From the NCBI GenBank assembly GCA_023425865.1, contig JAFABV010000021.1:1-64000 (forward strand): a stretch of 64,000 bases of DNA, written 5' to 3'. The first letter of the stretch is position 1. Every line of letters begins with the position of its first letter. This DNA comes from Bacteroidota bacterium (lineage in GTDB: Bacteria > Bacteroidota > Bacteroidia > Bacteroidales > Bacteroidaceae). A program made the position numbers and the translations under genes. Shown here one piece after another: positions 25,120 through 34,055 of the stretch. Below the pieces are notes generated by a model. That model saw only the letters and a program-made list of their open reading frames with translations. It was not told where the DNA came from and did no database searches.

Positions 25120-26958
25120 TCACTTACTGTTGTGACGGCTGAGAATCTGGCGAAGCAAGAACGTGGCGTTCTGGTTGCGTGCCACTCCGGGGGTGATTTG
25201 GTAAGAATAAGTGACATCAGTGCCGAGCTCAATCTCAAAGCAGAAGTTGTGGAACCGTTGTCCTTCCATCTTCGAGAGTTCCAGGTCGTGTGTGGCGATA
25301 ATACCGCTGACGGGCAGCTGCGACACATATTCCAGGAGGAGTCGCGAGCCCTGCAGTTTGTCGAGTGAGTTGGTACCCTTGAGAATCTCGTCGAGGATGA
25401 TAAGCGTCGACTCCTGTCCCACTCTCGGGTCTTTACCTTGCGGGACTGCATTTTTTGTGCGGATGCCCTGCCACGAAGATGGCATGACACTGCCGATGAG
25501 CTGCTCAAGCCTCAATAATTCGGCGTTGAAATAAGAGATGCCCTGTGATAGGTCGTCGCTGGTGCGCATGCTACTGAACAACTTAAACCGCGATACCCGC
25601 AACGACCGTGCGAAGACGGGCATGCCCAGCCGAGCCAGCAGACAGTTGACACCCACCGACCGCAAGAAGGTAGACTTGCCGGCCATGTTGGCACCGGTGA
25701 TGATATAAAAGTGGCGGTCGTCGATGAGGAAGTCGTTGCGCACGGCCTTGGCACCGAGGAATGGGTGGTACAGTGCTCGCGCCTCAAACCTCACACCGGG
25801 GGCGTCGGTCACCTCGGCCCAGCAGGTATCGGGATGGTTGTAAAGAAGAGTGGCCACCGTGACCTCCTGGTCCGTACGCACCACCCGGTCGATCCACCGC
25901 TCCATCTCCTCGTGGTCGGCCGCCTGCCACATGAGAAATTTCCGTACAAGGAAGAAATCGTAGAGCGCAAAGGTGTCTACCAGCAACAGTCCCATGATGT
26001 TACCCCGCTTGTCGAGACCGTCGAGCAAGGTGGTGAGCCGTCTGAACACATCGACCTTGCTCTCATTCATGAGTCGCGCCACCTGTACGAAGCGACGCAG
26101 TTGTCCGTGCAGGCGGTTGACGGCCTTACTGATTTCGCGCAGCGGCCCCATACACGCCAGCAGCACCACAAAAAACTGTATGGTGCCCCACCACAGCGGC
26201 ACCATGCCCCCTACCCTGCCCATAGCTGCCAGCACGATGACAGTCACGAAGGCGGCGATACCGGCCCAGGCCAGCGGCAACATGACTCGGCAGCCCATCC
26301 ACCTCGGCACACGCACCTCACCGGCTGCCCGCAGAGCCTCGCGGATGGCCTCGGTGTCGATCTTGTCACGCACGCCAAAGGCGATGAATGCCGAGCGGAA
26401 CGTCTCGTCGGCGGCAAGGGCTTCTACGCGTTCCCTCACGGCTGCCGATGAGCCTTCGCCGGCCAAGGGCTCGGGCGCGCGGCCGTCCAGACTACACAGT
26501 CGACGGGCCAGGGCATCGGCACCACCGGTGGTCACTAAGCGGCTCATGCGCTGGAAGAGACTGTCGCGACCAAAGATGTCGAGGTCATAAGTATAGGCAT
26601 GATGTGGGTCTACGTAGCGCTGTCCGTCGTCGAAACCGCTGAAATCATCACGCAGCGCGCGGCACTCGAGCTGGTACACCTGCCAGAGGTCTTCGAGGCG
26701 GGCGATGCGGGCATCGTTGGCGGTGTCGCGCTGCCGCACCCAGACATACAACGCCAGACATACAACGGCAAGCAGCACCTCCAAGGTGCGCCACTGCGCA
26801 TCGGCGGTGAGTGTGACAAAGACGATACAGGCTACCATAGCCAGAAACGAGGCGACCTCACCGAGCACGAAGGCATGGCTACGGGCTTTCAATGCCTGGA
26901 TCTGGGCAGAGAGCGCGTCAGACTGCTGGGTATAATAATGTAAGCGGGGATGGTCCAT
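25120..26958 (-). CDS. Membrane-anchored MutS-like ATPase
   Basis: A 612-residue protein with the MutS C-terminal ATPase: Walker A TGANMAGKST (421-430), RTSDDLSQGISYF, Walker B STLIILDE (517-524) and the ATHD switch (555-558). No mismatch-recognition domain is present. Instead hydrophobic segments fall near 32-51, 58-75, 225-247 and 253-272, suggesting two membrane hairpins. The MutS lever region (280-400) is kept. A longer frame runs upstream into the DUF58 gene, but MDHPRLHYYT is the likely start (46-nt gap). Its job is unknown; classical mismatch repair is unlikely. Confidence 0.88.
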   Translation of the reverse strand: MDHPRLHYYTQQSDALSAQIQALKARSHAFVLGEVASFLAMVACIVFVTLTADAQWRTLEVLLAVVCLALYVWVRQRDTANDARIARLEDLWQVYQLECRALRDDFSGFDDGQRYVDPHHAYTYDLDIFGRDSLFQRMSRLVTTGGADALARRLCSLDGRAPEPLAGEGSSAAVRERVEALAADETFRSAFIAFGVRDKIDTEAIREALRAAGEVRVPRWMGCRVMLPLAWAGIAAFVTVIVLAAMGRVGGMVPLWWGTIQFFVVLLACMGPLREISKAVNRLHGQLRRFVQVARLMNESKVDVFRRLTTLLDGLDKRGNIMGLLLVDTFALYDFFLVRKFLMWQAADHEEMERWIDRVVRTDQEVTVATLLYNHPDTCWAEVTDAPGVRFEARALYHPFLGAKAVRNDFLIDDRHFYIITGANMAGKSTFLRSVGVNCLLARLGMPVFARSLRVSRFKLFSSMRTSDDLSQGISYFNAELLRLEQLIGSVMPSSWQGIRTKNAVPQGKDPRVGQESTLIILDEILKGTNSLDKLQGSRLLLEYVSQLPVSGIIATHDLELSKMEGQRFHNFCFEIELGTDVTYSYQITPGVARNQNATFLLRQILSRHNSK

Positions 26959-27004
26959 AAAATAAAAAAAAGGGATAAGGATTGGACGAAAAAGGCACAG
27001 CCGA

Positions 27005-28321
27005 CTATTGCCGATCCTTGATTTCCAGATATTTGTTGATGACGTCCACCGACAGATTCTCGGGCGTGGTGTATAGGGCCATGATGCCGTACAGCCTGAG
27101 TGTAGAGGCGATGAGACGTTGCTCGTAGACAGCCTTTTCGGCGATGACATGTCGGTAGACCTCTTCGGTGGTGTCGGGACTGAGGTGCGTATAACCGCTG
27201 ATCTCGGTGTCTTCGAAATACACCACCAGCACGCGGTGCCGCCCGGCCAACTGCTGGAGATAAGGCAGCTGCCGACGCATCGACGCCATCGTGGCAAAAC
27301 TGGTGAATAGCACCAGCAGACTGCGCTGCGAGACGCGGGCATTGACATGGGTGACGAGGGCAGAGAAATCGGCCTCACCGAAGCTGGTCTGCAACGCATA
27401 CAGGCTCTCCATGATGGTCTCCATCTGTCCGTGTCGGCGCTCGGCGGGCACCATGTTGTCGAACCGCTCGTTGAAAGTCACGATACCCGCCTTGTCTTCC
27501 TTGTGCAAGGCTACGAACGAGAGCACCAGCGAGGCGTTGATGGCATAGTCGAGATAGGTCATGCCGCAGAAGGTCTGCTGCATCATGCGGCCTTTGTCGA
27601 TGACGCAGAAGACCTGCTGCGAGCGTTCCTGACTATAGACGTTCACCATGAGCTGGTGGCGCCGCGCCGATGCTTTCCAATTGATGCTGCGGTAGTCGTC
27701 GCCCTTGACATAATCCTTGATCTGTTCAAACTCGGTGTTATTGCCCGCCCGCCGTATGCGCTTGATACCCATCTCGGTCAGTCGATTGCTGATGGCCAGC
27801 AGTTCGTATTGGCGCAGCATCTGGTAAGAGGGATACACCTTCACGTCAGTGGGCTCGCCTAACGTATAACGTCGTTGCACCAGTCCCACCCTGGTGGAGG
27901 CGAAGACACGCATCCGACCGAAGCCATACACCCCGCGCCGCACGGGTCGGAGCCGATAGGTGACGGTGCGACCGGTATGAGGCTTGAGCATGAGGGTAAA
28001 GGACAAGTCGCGCCGCTGGAAGTCTACAGGGGCCTCATCAATGACCTGCAGCCACAGCCTGAAAGGGTAGTCATTGCGCACATGGAGGATGACGTCGTTG
28101 TCATCACCATTCGAGAACCGCTCGCCACAACGCCTGTCGCCACTGACCCGTCGGCCCCACCACAGCAGGGCGACATCAGTCGCCACCGCCATCACGAGGA
28201 GACACAGCAACACCTGCCCCGCCGTGAACAGCGGGGACCAGGCAAAGCCACCCCCTACCACGAGGATAACCACCACAGACCAGATATAGAAACGGCACGT
28301 AAGAAACATCGGCTGCTGCAC
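27005..28321 (-). CDS. DUF58 protein of the MoxR cluster
   Basis: A 438-residue protein with two N-terminal membrane segments (about 10-28 and 32-53) and a DUF58 core (DYVKGDDYRSINWKASARR) continuing into a von Willebrand A-like fold (VFCVIDKGRMMQ, LLVLFTSFA). Such proteins are encoded beside MoxR ATPases and are thought to be their partners in assembling or inserting metal or complexes. It lies 5 nt downstream of the MoxR gene. Confidence 0.92.
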   Translation of the reverse strand: MQQPMFLTCRFYIWSVVVILVVGGGFAWSPLFTAGQVLLCLLVMAVATDVALLWWGRRVSGDRRCGERFSNGDDNDVILHVRNDYPFRLWLQVIDEAPVDFQRRDLSFTLMLKPHTGRTVTYRLRPVRRGVYGFGRMRVFASTRVGLVQRRYTLGEPTDVKVYPSYQMLRQYELLAISNRLTEMGIKRIRRAGNNTEFEQIKDYVKGDDYRSINWKASARRHQLMVNVYSQERSQQVFCVIDKGRMMQQTFCGMTYLDYAINASLVLSFVALHKEDKAGIVTFNERFDNMVPAERRHGQMETIMESLYALQTSFGEADFSALVTHVNARVSQRSLLVLFTSFATMASMRRQLPYLQQLAGRHRVLVVYFEDTEISGYTHLSPDTTEEVYRHVIAEKAVYEQRLIASTLRLYGIMALYTTPENLSVDVINKYLEIKDRQ

Positions 28322-28326
28322 TTCGG

Positions 28327-29292
28327 TTATTTGGGCACTTCCACTTTCTCCATCAGTCGGCGCACCACCTTGGCCGGCGTGTAGCCCTCCATCTCGGCCT
28401 CGGCCGTGAGGATGAGCCTGTGTTGCAACACATGGGGTGCCACCTGCTTGACGTCGTCGGGGGTCATGAAGTCGCGGCCCTGCAGCAAAGCGTAGGCCTT
28501 GGCGGTCTGGAGGATGGCCACAGAGGCACGCGGCGAGCCGCCCAGATAGACGGCCTTCGACTGGCGCGTCTGCTGCACCACCTCGGCGATGTAACGCAGC
28601 AGCGAGGCATCGACCACTACATCGTGAAGCAGGGTGCGCAACTGCAACAGCTCGTCGCGGGTGAGCAGCGGCCGGATGTCATCAATGCGACTGAAGGCGG
28701 CGTTGCGCTGGTGGCGCTCGAGGATGAGCACCTCCTCGTCGAGCGAAGGATAGCCCATGACAATCTTCATGAGGAAACGGTCGAGCTGGGCCTCGGGCAG
28801 TCGGTAGGTGCCCTCCTGCTCCACAGGGTTCTGTGTGGCGAGGATGGTATAGAGGGGTCCCATACGGTGGGTCACACCATCGATGTCGACCTGCCGTTCC
28901 TCCATCACCTCGAAGAGGGCGGCCTGAGTCTTGGCCGTAGCGCGGTTGATCTCGTCGGCCAGCACGATGTCACCGAAGGCCGGACCTTCGTGGAAGTCGA
29001 AGTCGGAGGTCTTCATGTTGTACACCGTCGTGCCCAGCACGTCACTGGGCATGAGGTCGGGGGTGAACTGTATGCGACTGAAGCGGGCATCGACCAGGCG
29101 GGCCAGGAGGCGCGCCATCAGGGTCTTGGCCACACCGGGCACGCCCTCGATGAGCACGTGTCCGTCGGCCAGCACGCAGGTCAGCAGCAGGTCGATGACC
29201 TCCTCCTGTCCTACAATGACCTGTGCCATCTGCGCCTTCAGGTCGCCGAGTTTCTGCGAGAAGGCTGTCAAGTCAATTCGTTGTTGTTCCAT
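28327..29292 (-). CDS. MoxR-family AAA+ ATPase
   Basis: A 321-residue AAA+ ATPase. Walker A is GVPGVAKT (about residue 54), Walker B is IVLADEINR, sensor 1 is ATQNPVEQEGTYRLPEAQLDRF, and sensor 2 lies near LGGSPRAS. MoxR proteins act as chaperone-like motors with DUF58/VWA partners, which fits the gene directly downstream. It is preceded by the DUF4350 gene with a 45-nt gap. Confidence 0.95.
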   Translation of the reverse strand: MEQQRIDLTAFSQKLGDLKAQMAQVIVGQEEVIDLLLTCVLADGHVLIEGVPGVAKTLMARLLARLVDARFSRIQFTPDLMPSDVLGTTVYNMKTSDFDFHEGPAFGDIVLADEINRATAKTQAALFEVMEERQVDIDGVTHRMGPLYTILATQNPVEQEGTYRLPEAQLDRFLMKIVMGYPSLDEEVLILERHQRNAAFSRIDDIRPLLTRDELLQLRTLLHDVVVDASLLRYIAEVVQQTRQSKAVYLGGSPRASVAILQTAKAYALLQGRDFMTPDDVKQVAPHVLQHRLILTAEAEMEGYTPAKVVRRLMEKVEVPK

Positions 29293-29337
29293 ATTGTCTT
29301 ATTGTTCAAATTATTGGGGGATGCGAGAGAATACGGC

Positions 29338-30594
29338 TCACAGGCGGTAGAGAATCTCATCCATCTGGCCGACCATCGCTTTCATCTCATGTTCGGTAAT
29401 ATTGTTTTCGTTGGCCTGGATATACCGCAGCGCTTTGATGGTGCGGGCAATGTCCTCGTAGGCCATGCCGGTGCGCTCGCCCAGCTTGCCGAACACCCTG
29501 TCGTTGTCGCTGACGTCGAGGATGTCGAGCCCCGTCTGTCGCCTGACGGCATCGGCAAAGAGGGTGAGCTTGGTGCGCACCAGTGCGGCATGGTCGCGAC
29601 GCAGATAATAGAGGGTGCCGATGAGTTGCACAAACTCAAGCGAATGGTTTTTTGGCGGCTCCACCACTTGGATGACACGCTGTCGACGACGGGCAGTGAA
29701 GATAAAGAACAGCACGATGGTGAGGAGTGAGAGGTAGAAAGCCCAGGTGAGGGGCCGCGACTGCAACAGCACCCTGAATGGCGACTGCTGCTGTTCCGTC
29801 TGTCCCACGGTGCGGTTGAACTGCAACGTGCGCACCACAGGACGGTCGGCGAGCTGGGTCATCAGGCGCATGACGAGGTCGGAGGTATTGCGGTCGAGCA
29901 TGCCGTAATTGGTGAGCACCAAGGGCACCGCCACGAGTATCAGCTCACCCTCACCCATGCGACGACGCCCAGCCATGATGATGCGCCGGTAGTCTGTCGT
30001 GCCACTGTTCTCGTCGTTATAGGCCAGCGTCTGCCAGCCCGCATGACCCAGGGTGTCGACAGCCCCAGGTACCATCATGCGGTAAAGGACGTAGTCGGCC
30101 CGTCGGTAGCGGCCGTCGGATGCCCAGGTCAGGGTGTCGGTGAGCATGGCATAGTGCTCGGCGAGCTGGGCTTTCAGTCCACTCACAGAGAAATAATTGT
30201 AGCCCGATAGCTTCGCGCCCCAGTGTTTCAGCATCAAGCTGTCGGCAGAAGAGTCGTCAACCGACCCGACAATCATCAGCTTGCCGCCTTGGCGAGTGAT
30301 GCGCTCCACAGCTTCCACCCATTGCGCATCGACCTTGAGATTACTGGCCAAAACAAGCACATTGCGCGGCATGGAGCCGAGACTAAGCTGGTAGACGGTG
30401 CTGTCGGTGACCCGATAGCCGCGGGGCATCGATGCCCTGAGCACGCTATCCATGACATAGCAGCCAAAAGGGTTGCAGTCGGCAGGGCCGAAGGTCGCCG
30501 TCCAATTGTATCTGCGAGGCTGTTGCAGCTGCAGGACAAAGAGCAGCAGCACGGCCAGCGCCACAACGAAGAGATAGGTCTTGCTGAGTTTCAT
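29338..30594 (-). CDS. DUF4350 domain membrane protein
   Basis: A 418-residue protein with an N-terminal membrane anchor (MKLSKTYLFVVALAVLLLFV), a DUF4350-like periplasmic domain (FGPADCNPFGCYVMDSVLRAS, then VLVLASNLKVD), and a second membrane segment near 290-307 (WAFYLSLLTIVLFFIFTA). The C-terminal cytoplasmic part follows. This family is a standard member of MoxR-DUF58 operons. It overlaps the DUF4129 gene by four bases. Confidence 0.85.
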   Translation of the reverse strand: MKLSKTYLFVVALAVLLLFVLQLQQPRRYNWTATFGPADCNPFGCYVMDSVLRASMPRGYRVTDSTVYQLSLGSMPRNVLVLASNLKVDAQWVEAVERITRQGGKLMIVGSVDDSSADSLMLKHWGAKLSGYNYFSVSGLKAQLAEHYAMLTDTLTWASDGRYRRADYVLYRMMVPGAVDTLGHAGWQTLAYNDENSGTTDYRRIIMAGRRRMGEGELILVAVPLVLTNYGMLDRNTSDLVMRLMTQLADRPVVRTLQFNRTVGQTEQQQSPFRVLLQSRPLTWAFYLSLLTIVLFFIFTARRRQRVIQVVEPPKNHSLEFVQLIGTLYYLRRDHAALVRTKLTLFADAVRRQTGLDILDVSDNDRVFGKLGERTGMAYEDIARTIKALRYIQANENNITEHEMKAMVGQMDEILYRL

Positions 30595-31226
30595 GCCCTG
30601 CCCCCTTTCGTGGTGTCGGCCTCGAAGGCTACCTGTTGCTGCAGACGCTGCATGTCGAAAGCCAACGTGCGGTCGGCGGGGAAGTCGCCATACCTCACCC
30701 GCAAGAAGTGGTGTGTCATCTGGCGGAACGACGGCGTGCGCATCTCGCGGGTGTATTGGGTGGGTGTCTTCGACGGCTGCCAGTCGATGAGGCCGTTGTC
30801 GCTCAAGGCCTTGAGGGTTTGCAGGTACAGCAGCCGCACGGCCTGCCGGTAATCGTCGCGCCCGAAGGCCTCATCGATAGCCGGTGCGAAGTCGACACCA
30901 TAGATGCTGTCCTCACCATAGTCGTCGACCGGAAGGTCACGACGGGTGCCATAAAACAGTGCCGGACGGGCACGAATGATCAACACCACGATGACGGCCA
31001 AGGCTATCACCGTGAGTGCGAGCCAGATCCAGAGACTGTATTCGGCATAGAAATGCTTGCCAAAAATCGACAACATCAGTCGCTCGATGCCTTTCATCAG
31101 CCATCCCCACACACTGAACCCCGACGACGCGAACTCTCTCGCGTAGTCGTACTTGTCGTCGCTGCGCCAGGACTCAAGCATGGCGGGGGCAACCCTGAGT
31201 GTGTCGGTGGCGATGGGCATCGGCAT
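30591..31226 (-). CDS. DUF4129 domain protein
   Basis: A 211-residue protein with one membrane helix (about 69-88) and a C-terminal DUF4129 region (DDYRQAVRLLYLQTLKALSDNG, then QYTRE). The N-terminal part is probably outside the cytoplasm. DUF4129 is often found beside MoxR and transglutaminase-like genes. It overlaps both neighbours (one base with the upstream gene, four with the downstream one), so translation is tightly coupled. Confidence 0.85.
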   Translation of the reverse strand: MPMPIATDTLRVAPAMLESWRSDDKYDYAREFASSGFSVWGWLMKGIERLMLSIFGKHFYAEYSLWIWLALTVIALAVIVVLIIRARPALFYGTRRDLPVDDYGEDSIYGVDFAPAIDEAFGRDDYRQAVRLLYLQTLKALSDNGLIDWQPSKTPTQYTREMRTPSFRQMTHHFLRVRYGDFPADRTLAFDMQRLQQQVAFEADTTKGGRA

Positions 31227-32227
31227 CAGAGGCTATTGAAACGGTCTATGGCGTCGTCTCCAGTAGCTGTCGGTTCGGGAGTGTCGGTATGGGTGTCGGC
31301 CAACTGCTCAAACTGGTCGATATCACCAACCATCGACACATTGTCGAGTTTCTCGGCCGCATGTCCATAATGGTAGGCCACGGCCACGTAGAACAATGCC
31401 ACGAAAAAATAAGCGGCAAAAGAGGCCACCACCGTGAGGACGAAGGTGCCAAAGGTATAGAGCAAGGGCATAAAACCACCATTCTCGAAGGCCGTAGGGA
31501 AGAGCACGGCCTTGAGACCCATGAGAATCATCGAGGGAACCATCAGTAAGCTCTGTACAATGTTCATGATCAGATACATCACCAACAGCACCAAAAACAG
31601 TTTACCCCAGGTGTGGTAGCCATAGCGCACGGTCTTGGACAGGGCCTCGAACACATTGAGGCGGTCTTCAAACAGATAGACCGGGGCCCACAGCATGAGT
31701 GCCACGGCCACGGCCAGCAGTAACGGTACCACGACGATAAGCAGCCAAGGACTGATGGCAAAGGAAAGGCCAATGATAGCGATTACAACCAGCATCACCG
31801 CAAAGCCCATAAGCGTCAGGATGACCGACCGCCGAAGGTTGCCGCGTAAACGGGGCCACAGCGACCGCACGCTGACGGCAGACAGGTCGCCCTTGCGCTC
31901 GCCGTACTCGACCATTATGGCATAAGTCAGCGACAGCAGCATGATCGAAGCCAGCAAGGCTGCCAACATATACACCACATAACCGACGATGGTATGGATA
32001 TCCCAGAATGAATCCATCTGACTGGCATCGCCTAATTTGGTCATGAGACGCATGTAATTCTCGAAAAAACCACCCAAACCTGCCGACTGCAGCAGGCAGA
32101 AAGGCAGCATGAGATAGAGAAACAACCGGAAGAGCGACTTCAGGTTTTGAGACATGAAGTCGAAAGTGTCGGAGAAATTGTCGCTGAACGAGCGGACACG
32201 GTACAATGGAATAAATCGTTTGGTCAT
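31226..32227 (-). CDS. Polytopic membrane protein in the MoxR cluster
   Basis: A 333-residue protein with about six hydrophobic segments (near 35-52, 83-106, 133-185, 210-235, 258-285), starting MTKRFIPLYRVRSFSDNFSD. A hydrophilic C-terminal tail carries acidic and Thr-rich sequence. I do not recognise a named family. It overlaps the DUF4129 gene by one base and follows the SpoIIM-like gene with a 7-nt gap, so it is a structural member of the operon. Confidence 0.85.
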   Translation of the reverse strand: MTKRFIPLYRVRSFSDNFSDTFDFMSQNLKSLFRLFLYLMLPFCLLQSAGLGGFFENYMRLMTKLGDASQMDSFWDIHTIVGYVVYMLAALLASIMLLSLTYAIMVEYGERKGDLSAVSVRSLWPRLRGNLRRSVILTLMGFAVMLVVIAIIGLSFAISPWLLIVVVPLLLAVAVALMLWAPVYLFEDRLNVFEALSKTVRYGYHTWGKLFLVLLVMYLIMNIVQSLLMVPSMILMGLKAVLFPTAFENGGFMPLLYTFGTFVLTVVASFAAYFFVALFYVAVAYHYGHAAEKLDNVSMVGDIDQFEQLADTHTDTPEPTATGDDAIDRFNSL

Positions 32228-32234
32228 ATCTGTT

Positions 32235-33236
32235 TTATATTAAGGTATGCAAAACAGTGCCTTGGGCCTTGCGACGGGCTTCACGTCGGTGGAGCCACCA
32301 TGGCCACACCACGAAGTAGAACAGCACGAAGACGGCCGACAGGCCTATAATAGTAAGTTTGACGCCCGTAGCCATATCGGTATGACGGGTAATGAAACTC
32401 TCGATGAACCCGGCCACCACAAACACCGGCACCGTGCCCACCACGATCTTCAGACCGCGCAAGGCACCACGGCGAAACGACTGCAGGCGCGAGTAGGTGC
32501 CGGGAAACAGCCAGCCGTTGCCCATGGCCAGGCCTGCAGCTCCGGCCACGACGATGGCCGACAGTTCGAGCGTGCCGTGGAGCATGGTACCCAACAGGCT
32601 CTCTGCAAGTAGGCTGTGCTGGGCAAAATAGGTATCGAACACGCCAATCATGATGCCATTATAGAGCAACATGAACGCTGTGGCCAGACTGGTGAGGAGA
32701 CCCATGACGAAGACGCGGAACGACACGCCGATGTTGTTGAGGGTGATGGTATGAAACATTGACACTTCGGCCATCTTGCCATACACATCCAAGGGATGCC
32801 CCTTGGCAATATTCTCTTCGGTCATGTCCATATAGCTGTCGCCCATGATGACGCGACAATACGACGTGTCGACATGCTGCGACAGCACGCCAATGAGCAC
32901 GCCGGCCACAAAGATGAGCAGTGAGGCCAGCAAGAGCCAGCGCGCCTCGTACATCGCCCGAGGCACTTCATGGGTCCAGAAGGTAATGAAGCGTGAGCCG
33001 CGCTCGCGTTTGTTGCGGTAGATCTCGTTGTGGATGGCCGAGGCAAGGTTGTTAAGGTAAGTTGTGATACGCGACTGGGGATAGTGCGTCTGAGCAAACG
33101 AGAGGTCGGAAGTGATGTCGACATACACCTCAGCCAGGCGGTCGGGCGTCTCGGCGGCGGCATTCTCCACCACCGTCTCTGTGCGTTCCCACTTGGCAAT
33201 GTTTTTGCGTATGAAGACTGACTCTTTCAAATGCAC
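32235..33236 (-). CDS. SpoIIM-like membrane protein
   Basis: A 333-residue protein. The C-terminal 230 residues form a stage II sporulation protein M-type integral membrane domain with about five helices (LLLASLLIFVAGVLIG near 105-125; FMLLYNGIMIGVF; LHGTLELSAIVVAGAAGLAMG). This organism is not a spore former, so the domain must do something else; SpoIIM-like genes recur in MoxR-DUF58-RDD clusters. It heads the operon, with a promoter facing the RDD gene. Confidence 0.88.
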   Translation of the reverse strand: MHLKESVFIRKNIAKWERTETVVENAAAETPDRLAEVYVDITSDLSFAQTHYPQSRITTYLNNLASAIHNEIYRNKRERGSRFITFWTHEVPRAMYEARWLLLASLLIFVAGVLIGVLSQHVDTSYCRVIMGDSYMDMTEENIAKGHPLDVYGKMAEVSMFHTITLNNIGVSFRVFVMGLLTSLATAFMLLYNGIMIGVFDTYFAQHSLLAESLLGTMLHGTLELSAIVVAGAAGLAMGNGWLFPGTYSRLQSFRRGALRGLKIVVGTVPVFVVAGFIESFITRHTDMATGVKLTIIGLSAVFVLFYFVVWPWWLHRREARRKAQGTVLHTLI

Positions 33237-33273
33237 ACGGTATTTAGTAGTTATTTTTCAGGCATATCGATAG

Positions 33274-33305
33274 CAAAAGTATAAAAAAAACATTATATTT
33301 GCAAC
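33274..33305 (-). promoter_or_regulatory. Promoter for the SpoIIM-MoxR operon
   Basis: Minus-strand TACTTTTG (33274-33281) with GTTG (33302-33305) 20 bp upstream, close to the TTTG consensus. It overlaps the divergent RDD promoter. Confidence 0.55.
33294..33301 (+). promoter_or_regulatory. -7 box for the RDD gene
   Basis: TATATTTG followed by CAAC on the plus strand, 18 bp before the start codon at 33320. No TTTG is found at -33. The overlap with the minus-strand promoter could make the two mutually exclusive. Confidence 0.6.
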
Positions 33306-33319
33306 ATAAGACCTAAGAA

Positions 33320-34051
33320 ATGTCAAAATCGGATATCATCACCGGACAATATGTACGCATCGAACAGACTGCCGCCAGCCTTGGCGACCGCATCGTGGCA
33401 CGCCTCATCGACTTTGTGTTTCTATTTGCATATGTCTCTTCGATGATGCAACTGCTCAAAACCTTCGGTGACCTATGGCCTGAATTAAAAAAAACGATTC
33501 TGGTGTGGTTTGTATTCCTTCCTGCCGTTTTTTATTCGTTTCTTTGCGAGACCTTCTTCCACGGACAGACGCTGGGCAAACGCCTGCGACACATACGCGT
33601 GGTCAATGTCAACGGCTCGCAACCCACCATGGGTGCCCTGCTGCTGCGCTGGATGTGTCTGGCCATTGACGTGTGGACATCGGGGGTAGGCATCGTCGCC
33701 ATTATGCTCACCAAGCGACGCCAGCGGCTGGGCGACCTGGCTGCCGCCACAATGGTGATACACCTCGACGACTACAAGCAATGGCACGGCACGCTCGACG
33801 ACTTCTACTACCTCAAGGCCAACTACCGCCCGGTGTTCAGGCAGGCCGCCGACCTCTCCGACGGACAGGCGCACGTCATTGAGCGCACGCTCTATGCACC
33901 CGACGGTTACGACCCCGAGCAGGTGAGCAAGCTGGCCGCCAAGGTGCGGTCATTCTTACACCACGATACCCTGCCATCGGGCATGACCGATGCCGACTAT
34001 CTCACCACCGTGCTGCGCGACTACCAATACTTTGAAATGGAACTGGTGTGA
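33320..34051 (+). CDS. RDD family membrane protein
   Basis: A 243-residue protein whose RDD domain (residues about 15-155) has the expected Arg and Asp pattern: SLGDRIVARLIDFVFLF at the first helix, then FHGQTLGKRLRHIRVV and LLRWMCLAIDVW, with a third helix followed by KRRQRLGDLAAATMVI. The C-terminal 90 residues are hydrophilic. It is divergent from the SpoIIM-MoxR operon and converges with the 1003-residue protein gene (4-nt gap). Confidence 0.92.
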   Translation: MSKSDIITGQYVRIEQTAASLGDRIVARLIDFVFLFAYVSSMMQLLKTFGDLWPELKKTILVWFVFLPAVFYSFLCETFFHGQTLGKRLRHIRVVNVNGSQPTMGALLLRWMCLAIDVWTSGVGIVAIMLTKRRQRLGDLAAATMVIHLDDYKQWHGTLDDFYYLKANYRPVFRQAADLSDGQAHVIERTLYAPDGYDPEQVSKLAAKVRSFLHHDTLPSGMTDADYLTTVLRDYQYFEMELV

Positions 34052-34055
34052 CCGC

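Noticed and set aside
26959..27399. Long upstream extension of the MutS-like frame
   Set aside because: It covers the DUF58 coding region in another frame with Ser/Arg/Pro-rich sequence; the MDHPRLHYYT start after the DUF58 stop is more natural.
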